Below, piece by piece: positions 15,603 to 24,273 of a stretch of DNA of 51,351 nt. The stretch lies in NCBI GenBank assembly GCA_009908855.1, contig JAAAOM010000043.1:1-51351 (forward strand), given 5' to 3'. This DNA is from Bacteroidota bacterium. GTDB taxonomy: Bacteria > Bacteroidota > Bacteroidia > Bacteroidales > JAAAOM01. The notes below the pieces were generated by a model, which saw only the letters and a program-made list of their open reading frames with translations, was not told the origin of the DNA and ran no database searches. Made by a program: the position numbers and the translations under genes. Numbering within the stretch: the first letter of the stretch is position 1; the number at the start of each line of letters is the position of its first letter.

Positions 15603-18415
15603 ACTTCAAGATAATTCTCAATCCACCATTTTCTTTTCAGTTCTCGCATGCTGAAGTTACGATTATTTTTATAGTTTTGGCATCGCTTTTGATAACACAT
15701 TTACAACGCAAAATTAATACACCGGAATTGCTTTTCACACAACAAAGAAAAACAGTTTATATTGTATTTTTACTGATTTTTTCAACAATTGCAAAAAGTC
15801 AGTCATCATCACCTGCAGATAGCATCAATATTTCTGCTGATACAAATGCAGTTGTTATTATCGATACCTTGTTAATAAATGATACCGTTGTCGATGATTC
15901 TATCAGGATGACAGGCGATACAACCCATAAAAAAATAAAAAAGAAACAGGAAGTGCTGGATGATAAGGTGGAATATCATGCCAGGGATTCAATCATTATT
16001 TCAGTAAAGGAGGATAAGGTATATTTATATGGGGAGGCAAAGATAAACTATACCAATATTGAGCTTACCGCTGATTTTATTGAGTTTGACATGAGTAAAA
16101 ATGAAGTTTTTGCGACGGGGCTGCCTGATTCGGCTGGTGTTATCGCCGGCACGCCTGTTTTTACACAAGGACAGGAAACTTTCGAGTCAAAAGAAATGCG
16201 TTATAATTTCGATACCAAAAGAGGAATTATATCTGAAATAGTTACACAGGAAGGAGAGGGGTATTTGCATAGCGAAACAACCAAGCGACATTCAAGCGGG
16301 CAAATTCATATTCATGATGGTAAATATACAACCTGTGAGGCTGATCATCCGCATTTTTATATTGCGCTGAATAAAGCCATTGCCATTCCTGATGATAAAA
16401 TTATTAGCGGTCCGGCCTATATGGTTATGGCTGATATTCCCTTGCCGCTAATTATACCGTTTGGATGGTTTCCGAATACCGCCAACCGTACATCGGGATT
16501 GTTATTTCCGACGTATGGCTTTGAAGACCGGCGTGGTTATTATCTCCGAAATCTGGGATGGTATTTCCCCATTAGCGATTACATGGATCTTAAATTATAC
16601 AGTGATATTTACTCCCGTGGTTCATGGGGAATAAAAACGCAATCAGATTATAAACTAAGGTATCGGTTTAGTGGTAATTTTAATATTCAGTACTACGAAA
16701 ACACACGGGGCGATAAATTAGTTCCGGCCACCTACAGTAAGCAAAATGATTTTAGCATTAGCTGGTCGCACAGGCAAGATGCAAAGGCCAATCCCAACCA
16801 AAACTTCAGTGCCAATGTAAACATGGAATCAAGCGGATATAACAAGAACCAAGAGACCAGCTATGAGAAATTTGTTGAGAATACACAAAGTTCCAGTATC
16901 AATTACAGGAGAAACCGATTGGGGCCGTTTAGCATCAACACCTCTTTCCAGCATTTTCAAAACAATACTGATGGTCAGGTGCGTGCCACACTTCCGGATG
17001 TATCTTTAAATTTGCGTGAGCCCCTCTATTTGTTTAAGAACAAACAAAAACCTACAGGAAAGTGGTATGAACAAATTAATTTAAACTATAATTCCAATTT
17101 CAGAAATAAGGTAGAAACCAGTGATACGGTATTTTACAGCACCGATGTATTTAATGAAATGAAAATGGGCTACAGGCATAATATACCTTTAAGTACGAAT
17201 TTTCAGATTTTGAAACTGATTAACATATCACCAAGTATTGGGTATGAGGGGTCCTGGAGTCCGGATATTATAAAGCGACATGTTGAACCTATTTATGGAG
17301 AAGATACTACCTACCAGGTGGTTACCGATACCATTCGGAAGTCCACTTATGCGCATGCCATGAGCACAGGTTTGAGTATTGGTATTACACGTAAAATATT
17401 TGGTATGTACCAAAGTACCAATCCCAATAGTAAAATTGCTGCTGTTAGGCACATGATCACTCCTTCTGTTAGTTTTAGTACGGCTCCTGACTTGCGTCAG
17501 ATTATGCCCGATTATTACGATGAGTATTATGATCCCGGAGACTCTACCTATAAAGAATATTCCAGGCTTCAACATGCTATTTATGGCACTCCGTCCGGTG
17601 CTTCAGGTAAACGTGGCACATTCCGGTTTTCATTAAAAAATAATGTGGAGATGAAATTGCGCGCTGCTTCCGATACATCAGATGAGTTACGTAAGGTAAG
17701 TATACTGGATAATTTGAATTTTTCCAGCGGATATAATATTTATAGGGACTCCATGAAACTCGATCCGATATCCATAACAGCTTCTACCAGCCTGTTTAAG
17801 AGAAACCTGAGCTTGAATTTCAGATCCACACTCGATCCGTATGCGGTTAATGAGAAAGGAAATCGAATCAATACTTTTGAATTCGAAAAGTCTGGTAAAC
17901 CTGGTCGAATTACAAGTGCATCATTAAGTGCGGGTTTTAGCCTGAATTCATCCACATTTGCACCTGAAACGGAGGACAAAGAAGGGGAGGGAGCAGAACA
18001 GGATCCCGTGCAGGATGCTGTATATGACTATTATCAGTATTTGTATCCCGGGTTATATTTACCGGGGGCTTATGTTGATTTTGATCATTCCTGGAGTTTT
18101 AACGCAAGGTATTCCTGGAGTTGGTCAAAGCGGAATAAGGGTGTATCTGTCAATCAAAATTTGAATGTAAGTGGTAACATATCCGTAACTGAAAAATGGA
18201 AAGTTAATGTAAATACCGGATTTGACTTTAACCAAAAGAAATTATCGCACACAAGTTTAAGTATAACCCGTGACTTACATTGCTGGCAGATGAGTATACG
18301 GGTAATACCTTTTGGTTATGCCAAAAGTTATAATTTTACCCTCAATGCAAAGGCTACCATATTGCAGGATGTAAAATATGAGAAGAAGAAAGACCGTCGT
18401 TATGAAACATTCTGA
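15584..18415 (+). CDS. LptD/OstA-like LPS-assembly outer-membrane protein
   Basis: Bacteroidota encode a distant LptD that inserts lipopolysaccharide into the outer membrane. Residues about 125-240 match an OstA/LptA-like beta-jellyroll (VYLYGEAKINYTNIELTADFIEFD, then FESKEMRYNFDTKRGII). The remaining about 650 residues alternate short amphipathic strands as in a 26-strand barrel (for example SFNARYSWSWSKRN). The start is uncertain. The only early ATG is at 15584, inside the amidase coding start, which would place a second hydrophobic stretch (24-40) before the signal-like segment VYIVFLLIFSTIA. A TTG at 15728 would give a simpler signal peptide. The true protein may be about 895 residues. 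Both pairs of features are seen in sequence; function is from the family. Confidence 0.85.
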   Translation: MYLLFSYFKIILNPPFSFQFSHAEVTIIFIVLASLLITHLQRKINTPELLFTQQRKTVYIVFLLIFSTIAKSQSSSPADSINISADTNAVVIIDTLLINDTVVDDSIRMTGDTTHKKIKKKQEVLDDKVEYHARDSIIISVKEDKVYLYGEAKINYTNIELTADFIEFDMSKNEVFATGLPDSAGVIAGTPVFTQGQETFESKEMRYNFDTKRGIISEIVTQEGEGYLHSETTKRHSSGQIHIHDGKYTTCEADHPHFYIALNKAIAIPDDKIISGPAYMVMADIPLPLIIPFGWFPNTANRTSGLLFPTYGFEDRRGYYLRNLGWYFPISDYMDLKLYSDIYSRGSWGIKTQSDYKLRYRFSGNFNIQYYENTRGDKLVPATYSKQNDFSISWSHRQDAKANPNQNFSANVNMESSGYNKNQETSYEKFVENTQSSSINYRRNRLGPFSINTSFQHFQNNTDGQVRATLPDVSLNLREPLYLFKNKQKPTGKWYEQINLNYNSNFRNKVETSDTVFYSTDVFNEMKMGYRHNIPLSTNFQILKLINISPSIGYEGSWSPDIIKRHVEPIYGEDTTYQVVTDTIRKSTYAHAMSTGLSIGITRKIFGMYQSTNPNSKIAAVRHMITPSVSFSTAPDLRQIMPDYYDEYYDPGDSTYKEYSRLQHAIYGTPSGASGKRGTFRFSLKNNVEMKLRAASDTSDELRKVSILDNLNFSSGYNIYRDSMKLDPISITASTSLFKRNLSLNFRSTLDPYAVNEKGNRINTFEFEKSGKPGRITSASLSAGFSLNSSTFAPETEDKEGEGAEQDPVQDAVYDYYQYLYPGLYLPGAYVDFDHSWSFNARYSWSWSKRNKGVSVNQNLNVSGNISVTEKWKVNVNTGFDFNQKKLSHTSLSITRDLHCWQMSIRVIPFGYAKSYNFTLNAKATILQDVKYEKKKDRRYETF

Positions 18416-18480
18416 TTGATCAGGTACCCTGATAAAAAATATTTGTTATGCTGTTGATGATTGAAAACCACCTTTTATGC

Positions 18481-18888
18481 TCAGGGCCTACCTGGTAACA
18501 ACCGCACATTATACTTCTGCTCAAAATATCGAAAATAGTAGTATAATTTATATTCTATTTCCAATGGATAATCAATTTCGGGATCATAATCAATCGCATT
18601 CTCATATAGCCTTGGATTGGTTCCGGTCGTATACCTGTTATTCCATTCCTGCACGTACAGGGTGTTTCGGTTTTTGTAATAAGATATGCTGTGATAATGC
18701 ATCGATGGCTGCGTGGCTAAATAAGAATCAAAGCCGGTATCAAATATTATAAGCTCGTGTTTCATTGAGTCTGACAGGACTGTATCAGTCTCCATAATTG
18801 CGGTGGTATCGGTTTGTGCATTTGTTGCCACAGACAGTGCCATGGATAGTACAAACAAAAAAATGTTATTGTATGTATGATTTTTCAT
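18481..18888 (-). CDS. DUF6146-like secreted small protein
   Basis: A 135-residue protein with a signal peptide (about 1-24, FLFVLSMALSVATNAQ). The mature part carries LIIFDTGFDSYLATQPSMHYHS, YVQEWNNRY and the motif ENAIDYDPEIDYPLEIEYKLYYYFRYFEQKYNVRL, which fits the Bacteroidota family DUF6146 as I remember it. Function is unknown. There is no Cys after the signal, so it is not a classical lipoprotein. It is convergent with the LptD-like gene and divergent from ridA; such a position next to envelope assembly may be coincidental. Confidence 0.72.
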   Translation of the reverse strand: MKNHTYNNIFLFVLSMALSVATNAQTDTTAIMETDTVLSDSMKHELIIFDTGFDSYLATQPSMHYHSISYYKNRNTLYVQEWNNRYTTGTNPRLYENAIDYDPEIDYPLEIEYKLYYYFRYFEQKYNVRLLPGRP

Positions 18889-18931
18889 GACTTTATATTT
18901 TTATTTACAAATAATTCCAACAGCATAATTT

Positions 18932-19309
18932 ATGAAAAAAATAATTACAACAAAAGATGCGCCAAAAGCAATTGGTCCATATAGTCAGGCCATTGAATTT
19001 AACGGAATGTTATTTGTAAGCGGACAAATCCCCATCAATCCCGATTCGGGGAACATTGAGGAAGAAAGCATTGCGTCTCAAACAAAAAGGGTATTGCATA
19101 ACCTGGAGCATATTTTGCAGGAAGCCGGTTTTACGCTGCAGGATGTGGTTAAAACCACCTGTTTTTTGCAGGATATGAACGATTTTCAATCATTTAATGA
19201 AGTATATGATCAATTTTTTAACTCGGGTTCTCCGGCACGTTCAGCCATTGAGGTGAGCGCACTGCCCAGAGGGGCATTGATTAAGATTGAAGCCATTGCT
19301 GCTAAATAA
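18932..19309 (+). CDS. ridA: RidA family enamine/imine deaminase
   Basis: RidA hydrolyses reactive 2-aminoacrylate and related enamines made by PLP enzymes. The 125-residue length, the AIGPYSQAI block, FVSGQIPI, the SPARSAIEVSALPRGA segment with the substrate-binding Arg103, and the terminal Glu120 (IKIEAIA) identify the active RidA subgroup. The ORF is single and cytoplasmic. A bidirectional terminator hairpin follows immediately and separates it from rplI, which is convergent. Confidence 0.94.
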   Translation: MKKIITTKDAPKAIGPYSQAIEFNGMLFVSGQIPINPDSGNIEEESIASQTKRVLHNLEHILQEAGFTLQDVVKTTCFLQDMNDFQSFNEVYDQFFNSGSPARSAIEVSALPRGALIKIEAIAAK

Positions 19310-19336
19310 AAAAGCCCCGTAAAATACAGGGCTTTT
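19310..19336. terminator. Bidirectional terminator between ridA and rplI
   Basis: AAAAGCCC (19310-19317) pairs with GGGCTTTT (19329-19336), continued by GTA with TAC inside after a C/A mismatch. A and T runs flank the stem on both sides, so it can serve both convergent genes. Confidence 0.85.
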
Positions 19337-19366
19337 AAACAATTGCAATATGGAAAAATTAGTATT

Positions 19367-19813
19367 TTATTCAGCTACAATATCAAAAGGTACTTCTACC
19401 TGTACGTTTTTGTGAAGTTTAATGGTGGCTTCATAGCTACCAACTTCTTTAATCAGGTTTTCTTTGATTACAATTTTCTTTCGATCAATGTCAAAACCTG
19501 CTTTCGACAGGGCTTCTGATATTTGAATGGTATTTACCGATCCAAAAATTTTTCCTTTGGAGCTTGTTTTTGCACCAATGGTTAATTTAACTTCTTTCAA
19601 TTTTTCGGCCAACTCTTCAGCTTCCTGTTGTATTTTCTCTTCTTTATGAGCTCTTTGTTTAATAAGCTCTTCCATCTCTTTTTTTGCCGATTTAGTGGCG
19701 TTTACCGCAAATCCCTGGGGGATCAGGTAGTTTCGGGCATAGCCGTCTTTCACGGTCACCACATCGTTTTTAAACCCCAGGTTTGCCATATCTTGTTTTA
19801 GTATTATATCCAT
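19367..19813 (-). CDS. rplI: 50S ribosomal protein bL9
   Basis: bL9 binds 23S rRNA near the L1 stalk. The N-terminal domain MDIILKQDMANLGFKNDVVTVKDGYARNYLIPQGFA is diagnostic, followed by the connecting helix (about 40-75) and a C-terminal domain (FDIDRKKIVIKENLIKEVGSY). The length of 148 residues is normal. Last gene of the rpsF-rpsR-rplI operon, 16 nt after rpsR. Confidence 0.98.
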   Translation of the reverse strand: MDIILKQDMANLGFKNDVVTVKDGYARNYLIPQGFAVNATKSAKKEMEELIKQRAHKEEKIQQEAEELAEKLKEVKLTIGAKTSSKGKIFGSVNTIQISEALSKAGFDIDRKKIVIKENLIKEVGSYEATIKLHKNVQVEVPFDIVAE

Positions 19814-19829
19814 TGTCTTGTTCCTTAAA

Positions 19830-20099
19830 TTATTTTAATAAATCGGTAACGTAAGGCAATAATGCTAAATGCCTGGCTCTTTTAACAGCGGTTGATACTT
19901 TGCGTTGGTATTTCAATGATGTTCCTGTTAATCTTCTGGGTAAAATCTTTCCCTGTTCATTCAGGAATTTTTTCAGGAATTCCGGGTCTTTGTAATCAAC
20001 GTATTTGATACGGTTTTTCTTGAAGCGACAAAACTTTTTTCGCTTAATTTCAACCGTGGGCGGTGTAAGGTATCTTATTTCTGATTGATTTTGTGCCAT
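19830..20099 (-). CDS. rpsR: 30S ribosomal protein bS18
   Basis: bS18 forms a heterodimer with bS6 in the platform of the 30S subunit. The core [39 protein letters not shown] and ARHLALLPY is canonical. The length of 89 residues is within range. It lies 14 nt after rpsF; the ssb gene found between them in many other phyla is absent, as is usual in Bacteroidota. Confidence 0.98.
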   Translation of the reverse strand: MAQNQSEIRYLTPPTVEIKRKKFCRFKKNRIKYVDYKDPEFLKKFLNEQGKILPRRLTGTSLKYQRKVSTAVKRARHLALLPYVTDLLK

Positions 20100-20113
20100 G
20101 ATATAGTCTCCTC

Positions 20114-20461
20114 TTAACTTTCAGCGTTTTCTAATTTCTTTTTCCTTTTCTTTTCGGCGTATTCGATTGCATATTTATCCATTTTAGTGGTTAAGAAACG
20201 AATCATGCGTTCATCCCGCTTGAATTCCGTCTCCATTTTAGCAATCAATTCCGATTCTGCTTTGAATTCAATCAGGTAATAAAAACCTGTCGATTTTTTC
20301 TGGATCGGATATGCCAGTTTTTTGAGGCCCCAATTCTCTTCGTGCACCACCTCGGCGTTGTTTTCTTTTAAAAAGGCAAGTACCTTTTCAACCGCTTCCT
20401 TCATCTGAGCTTCAGACAAAACGGGAGTAATAATGAAAACGGTTTCGTACTGATTTACCAT
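20114..20461 (-). CDS. rpsF: 30S ribosomal protein bS6
   Basis: bS6 is recognised by [27 protein letters not shown], the [24 protein letters not shown] block and [23 protein letters not shown]. The length of 115 residues is typical. It is the first gene of the operon and has the best promoter in the window 46-77 nt upstream. The lysine-rich C-terminus ([13 protein letters not shown]) extends slightly beyond the core fold. Confidence 0.98.
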   Translation of the reverse strand: MVNQYETVFIITPVLSEAQMKEAVEKVLAFLKENNAEVVHEENWGLKKLAYPIQKKSTGFYYLIEFKAESELIAKMETEFKRDERMIRFLTTKMDKYAIEYAEKKRKKKLENAES

Positions 20462-20506
20462 AATTTGTTCTTTTTTAACTTTTTAGTTTTAAAATTTTTC
20501 GAGGCG

Positions 20507-20537
20507 CAAATATAGGCAAAGTATTGACATAATCAAA
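20507..20537 (-). promoter_or_regulatory. Promoter of the rpsF-rpsR-rplI operon
   Basis: On the minus strand TTTG (20534-20537), a 19-nt spacer and TATATTTG (20507-20514) match the Bacteroidota -33/-7 consensus exactly. Start of transcription should fall near 20500, giving a leader of about 40 nt. This is the most complete promoter seen in the window. Confidence 0.8.
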
Positions 20538-20629
20538 GTCTTATGGGTATTTTGTTACCATCAGAAAATAAAATCCGGTAAATTTATTGATTCAGTTATT
20601 TGTAGACATTCATTTTTATGCGGAATAAT

Positions 20630-20637
20630 TATATTTG
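20630..20637 (+). promoter_or_regulatory. Promoter element (TATATTTG) for dnaX
   Basis: TATATTTG matches TAnnTTTG, 17 nt before the dnaX ATG. A TTTG at 20599-20602 is too far away (27 nt) to be a standard -33 element. Confidence 0.5.
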
Positions 20638-20654
20638 CCTCACATTTTAAGTGT

Positions 20655-21761
20655 ATGGAAAATTTTATTGTATCGGCACGCAAATACAGACCTGACACCT
20701 TTGTTTCGGTGGTCGGACAATCCTCAGTGACCAATACTTTGAAGAAATCCATACAGAGCAATCACCTGGCCCAGGCATACTTATTTTGTGGTCCCCGGGG
20801 AGTGGGAAAAACAACTTGTGCACGTATTTTTGCCAAAACACTTAATTGTTTCAGCCGTACATCCGATACCGAACCATGTAACGAATGTGAATCCTGCAAA
20901 GCATTTATTGATCAACGCTCCTACAATATCCATGAGCTGGATGCGGCTTCGAACAATTCGGTTGAGGATATACGCAATTTGATTGAGCAGGTACGTATTC
21001 CGCCCCAGGTTGGCAAATACAGTATTTACATTATTGACGAGGTGCACATGTTGTCGCAACAGGCTTTCAATGCTTTTTTGAAGACATTGGAGGAGCCGCC
21101 TAAACATGCGGTTTTTATACTGGCCACTACCGAAAAGCACAAAATTATTCCTACGATCCTTTCCCGTTGCCAGATATTTGATTTTAACCGCATTAAAATT
21201 GATGATACTGTGCAGTTCCTGGAACATATTGCTATACAGGAAAATATTGAATATGAAAAAGAAGCCTTCAATATCATAGCCCAAAAGGCTGATGGGGCCA
21301 TGCGCGATGCACTTTCCATTTTCGACCAGGTGGTAAGTTTTTCCGATGGAGCAGTAACCTATAAAGGTGTGGTTGACAATTTGAATATTCTCGATTATGA
21401 ATATTTCTTTGCAGCTACCGATGCATTTCTGAATCAGGATGTATCAAAAGCATTGCTGATTTTTCATGAGGTACTTGATAATGGGTTTGATGCGCACCAT
21501 TTCTTAAACGATCTGGGGCATCATTTACGTGACTTATTAGTAAGTGCCAATGAGGAAACGTTGCCATTACTGGAGGTTGGTGAAAAAATTCAGGAGAAAT
21601 ATAAAGAACAAACCCAACGATGTCCGGCAACATTTATTTTTGATGCCCTGGAAATTATTGGACAATATGATATTTCATTCCGAACAGCCAAAAACAAACG
21701 GCTGCATGTCGAGTTGGCTTTAATGAAGTTGTGTAACATACGCAACGAAAAAAAAAAATAA
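20655..21761 (+). CDS. dnaX: DNA polymerase III gamma subunit (zero-frame product of dnaX)
   Basis: DnaX is the ATPase of the clamp loader. Walker A lies in FCGPRGVGKTTCARIF (46-54), the zinc cysteines are Cys65, Cys75, Cys78 and Cys81, Walker B is IIDEVH (126-131), and the sensor region is ATTEKHKIIPTILSRCQ. Domain III follows to about residue 355. The zero frame stops at residue 368 in a TAA immediately after a run of 11 A (21748-21758), giving a gamma-length protein of about 368 residues. The +1 frame is open for another 209 codons and encodes the tau tail. Either the two forms are made by slippage on the A-run or the run is one base too long in this sequence. Confidence 0.94.
   Translation: MENFIVSARKYRPDTFVSVVGQSSVTNTLKKSIQSNHLAQAYLFCGPRGVGKTTCARIFAKTLNCFSRTSDTEPCNECESCKAFIDQRSYNIHELDAASNNSVEDIRNLIEQVRIPPQVGKYSIYIIDEVHMLSQQAFNAFLKTLEEPPKHAVFILATTEKHKIIPTILSRCQIFDFNRIKIDDTVQFLEHIAIQENIEYEKEAFNIIAQKADGAMRDALSIFDQVVSFSDGAVTYKGVVDNLNILDYEYFFAATDAFLNQDVSKALLIFHEVLDNGFDAHHFLNDLGHHLRDLLVSANEETLPLLEVGEKIQEKYKEQTQRCPATFIFDALEIIGQYDISFRTAKNKRLHVELALMKLCNIRNEKKK
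21748..21758 (+). promoter_or_regulatory. A11 slippery run in dnaX
   Basis: Eleven consecutive A follow GAA codon 365. In the zero frame the run ends directly at TAA; in the -1 frame a TAG follows at 21764. Only the +1 (equivalently -2) frame is open. Deletion of one A, or insertion of two, during transcription or a +1 ribosomal shift would yield tau. Homopolymer miscount in assembly is the alternative. Confidence 0.7.
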
Positions 21762-22389
21762 TATAGGTGATGCTGATATAATTTTCCTTAGTCAAGAAGA
21801 TGAAAAGATTTCGGAAGAAAAGAATCATAAGAAAACACCAGATCAAACTCCCAAAAAGCCGGTTAAGCCGACTGAAAATGTCCGGAAACAGGCCTATCGA
21901 ACTTCTACATTATCAATAAAAGAAGCGCTTCAGAAAAAAGAGGTTGGTGAAACCGAACATACCGAAGTAAATCAACATGAAAAACAGGAAATTGAGCTGA
22001 AAGGGTCTTCACAATCCGTGTTTTCACAGGAAGAACTGACCAGGGCATGGGATGCTTTTGCCGAGACTATTAAAACTGAATATCCACGGATGTATAGCAC
22101 CATTAAAAATAATGCCCCCGATTATAAAGATGATTTTAAACTGAACTTTTCCCTGAATAATAAAGGGCAGGAGGAAGAATTTACGGTTCGCATAAAACCC
22201 ATTCTTTTAAACTACTTAAGAAAAGAATTAAACAATTATACTATTGATATAGTTGTTAACTTTGCTCACGACGGCAGCAATGAGAAAAAAAATATGTATT
22301 ATACGGCTGAAGATAAATTTCAATACCTATCGGAGAAGAATCCGATATTAGCCAAATTAAAGCAGCAGTTTAATCTTGATTTTGAATAA
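21760..22389 (+). CDS. dnaX: dnaX tau-specific C-terminal region (+1 frame)
   Basis: From 21760 the frame shifted by +1 relative to gamma reads continuously NIGDADIIFLSQEDEKIS... to the TAA at 22387. The first about 85 codons are a charged Lys/Glu/Pro/Gln-rich linker (domain IV-like); the last about 125 form a compact domain: FSQEELTRAWDAFAETI, then FTVRIKPILLNYLRKEL and the C-terminal KNPILAKLKQQFNLDFE. Such a tail is typical of the tau end of Bacteroidota DnaX. Joined to gamma, tau would have about 577 residues, the normal family length. A GTG at 22018 can look like an independent start, but codons before it are also open and no gene-start signals precede it. tau binds polymerase core and helicase in other bacteria. 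Confidence 0.88.
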   Translation, partial: NIGDADIIFLSQEDEKISEEKNHKKTPDQTPKKPVKPTENVRKQAYRTSTLSIKEALQKKEVGETEHTEVNQHEKQEIELKGSSQSVFSQEELTRAWDAFAETIKTEYPRMYSTIKNNAPDYKDDFKLNFSLNNKGQEEEFTVRIKPILLNYLRKELNNYTIDIVVNFAHDGSNEKKNMYYTAEDKFQYLSEKNPILAKLKQQFNLDFE

Positions 22390-22421
22390 TTATCAATTAA
22401 AACCAGATATAACAAAAACAA

Positions 22422-23648
22422 ATGGAAGGACAAAAAATTAGTATTAAAGACGGTGTTTTACAGGTTCCTGATTATCCAATCATACCTTTTATAGAAGGCG
22501 ATGGCATAGGAGCAGATATTTGGGCTGCTTCGGTGAAAGTATTTGATGCCGCGGTTGAAAAAGTTTTTGGCGGTAGTAAAAAAGTGATGTGGAAAGAGGT
22601 ATATGCCGGTGAAAAATCTTACAATCAATCGAATGAATGGTTGCCTGAAGCCACCTTAAATGAAATACGGGAACACCTGGTTGCTATTAAAGGGCCTTTG
22701 ACGACTCCGGTAGGTGGAGGTATCCGATCATTAAATGTTGCTTTACGCCAGGTACTTGATTTATATGTTTGCTTAAGACCGGTAAGGCATTACAAAGGTG
22801 TTCCTTCACCGGTAAAAGACCCTACAACCACTGATATGGTCATTTTTCGTGAAAATTCGGAAGATATTTATGCGGGCGTGGAGTGGATGAACGGATCAGA
22901 CGAGGTAAATAAAGTAAAAAACTTCCTGATAAAGGAAATGGATGTGAGCAAGATTCGTTTTCCTGAGTCAACCTCTATAGGGATTAAACCAATATCGAAG
23001 GAAGGAACTGAAAGACTTGTAAGAGCTGCCATTGAATATACGATCTATTATGATCGGCCATCGGTAACCCTGGTGCACAAGGGTAACATTATGAAGTTTA
23101 CCGAAGGTGCATTTCGCGACTGGGGATATGAATTAGCCATAAAGGAGTATGGGGCGGTTGAATTAGACGGAGGGCCGTGGTTGACTTTCAAAAACCCGAA
23201 TACCGGAAAAGACATAATTATTAAAGATGTGATAGCCGATGCATTCCTTCAACAAATACTTACCCGACCAGCTGAATATTCGGTTATTGCTACCATGAAC
23301 CTGAACGGCGATTACATTTCTGATGCTTTGGCAGCTATTGTTGGTGGAATTGGAATAGCGCCCGGAGCCAATATTAATTACGAAACAGGACATGCCATTT
23401 TCGAAGCAACTCACGGCACCGCCCCTAAATATGCCAATAAAGATGTGGTGAATCCAGGATCGGTTATCTTATCCGGCGTAATGATGTTTGATTATCTGGG
23501 ATGGAATGATGTATCCAAATTAATCGTAAAAGGATTAGAAGGTGCCATTGCCCATAAACGTGTAACCTATGATTTTGAACGGGCTATGGATGGTGCTACC
23601 AAATTGAAAACCTCTGAATTTGGCGATGAAATTATCGCAAATATGTAA
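22422..23648 (+). CDS. icd: Isocitrate dehydrogenase (NADP type)
   Basis: The enzyme oxidises isocitrate to 2-oxoglutarate in the TCA cycle. Key blocks are [14 protein letters not shown] near the start, the isocitrate loop [10 protein letters not shown] (101-110), [13 protein letters not shown], the Lys/Asp segment [51 protein letters not shown] and [24 protein letters not shown]. The last block, and the E. coli-like 408-residue length, favour the NADP-dependent prokaryotic enzyme. It follows the dnaX tail by 32 bp on the same strand; the two functions are unrelated. Confidence 0.95.
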   Translation: MEGQKISIKDGVLQVPDYPIIPFIEGDGIGADIWAASVKVFDAAVEKVFGGSKKVMWKEVYAGEKSYNQSNEWLPEATLNEIREHLVAIKGPLTTPVGGGIRSLNVALRQVLDLYVCLRPVRHYKGVPSPVKDPTTTDMVIFRENSEDIYAGVEWMNGSDEVNKVKNFLIKEMDVSKIRFPESTSIGIKPISKEGTERLVRAAIEYTIYYDRPSVTLVHKGNIMKFTEGAFRDWGYELAIKEYGAVELDGGPWLTFKNPNTGKDIIIKDVIADAFLQQILTRPAEYSVIATMNLNGDYISDALAAIVGGIGIAPGANINYETGHAIFEATHGTAPKYANKDVVNPGSVILSGVMMFDYLGWNDVSKLIVKGLEGAIAHKRVTYDFERAMDGATKLKTSEFGDEIIANM

Positions 23649-23720
23649 TTTTAAAGTATTTTATATTTTTTTTTAATCAAATGACAGACATTTTTGTTAT
23701 GTAATAAAAAACGCATGCTT

Positions 23721-24209
23721 ATGTTATCAGAAAAAATGGAAAAAATATTAAACGAACAATTGGCCAAAGAAGGATACTCTTCTGATATATATTTGGCTAT
23801 GGCTTCCTGGGCTGAGGTGAATGGATTTGCCGGAATTGCAAAATGGCTGTATGCCCAGTCGGAAGAAGAGAGGGTGCACATGCTAAAATTTCTTGCATAT
23901 ATCAATGATCGTGGCGGACATGCAATTGTTCCGGCATCCGAACAACCTCCAAAAAATTATGAAACTATTCAGAAACTTTTTGAAAAGGTATTGGAGCATG
24001 AGAAATATATCTCAGCGGCCATTAACGAGATTGTTGGCAAATGTATTGAATTGAAGGACTATACAACGCATACCTGGATACAGTGGTTTGTGAATGAACA
24101 GATTGAAGAGGAAGCACAGGTTAAGAATATTCTGGATAAACTGGCTCTATCGCATGACATGTATATTTTCGACCGGGATATTATGGGGATGCGAAGCGAG
24201 GATGAATAA
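23721..24209 (+). CDS. ftnA: Bacterial non-haem ferritin
   Basis: Ferritin oxidises Fe(II) and stores iron in a 24-subunit shell. The start at 23721 gives MLSEKMEKILNEQLAKEGYSSDIYLAMASW, the usual N-terminus; the frame reaches 23694, but the nine extra residues are absent from typical members. Ferroxidase ligands appear in helices A and B (NEQLAKEGYSS, EEERVHMLKF) and in WFVNEQIEEEAQ. The protein has 162 residues from this start. It lies 72 bp after icd and is followed by a strong terminator. No Fur box was recognised in front. Confidence 0.93.
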   Translation: MLSEKMEKILNEQLAKEGYSSDIYLAMASWAEVNGFAGIAKWLYAQSEEERVHMLKFLAYINDRGGHAIVPASEQPPKNYETIQKLFEKVLEHEKYISAAINEIVGKCIELKDYTTHTWIQWFVNEQIEEEAQVKNILDKLALSHDMYIFDRDIMGMRSEDE

Positions 24210-24220
24210 TTTATAAACAA

Positions 24221-24249
24221 AACCCCGTTTCAAATTTTGAAACGGGGTT
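24221..24249. terminator. Bidirectional terminator after ferritin
   Basis: Thirteen bases AACCCCGTTTCAA (24221-24233) pair perfectly with 24237-24249, closed by a three-base loop. It lies between two convergent genes, and flanking A/T runs make it usable from both sides. Confidence 0.85.
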
Positions 24250-24273
24250 GCATCTGGCAACAAAAGTAAAAAC

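Noticed and set aside
22018-22389. Independent gene starting with GTG at 22018
   Set aside because: The same frame is open from 21760 and carries the tau linker, so this is the C-terminal part of dnaX and not a separate gene.
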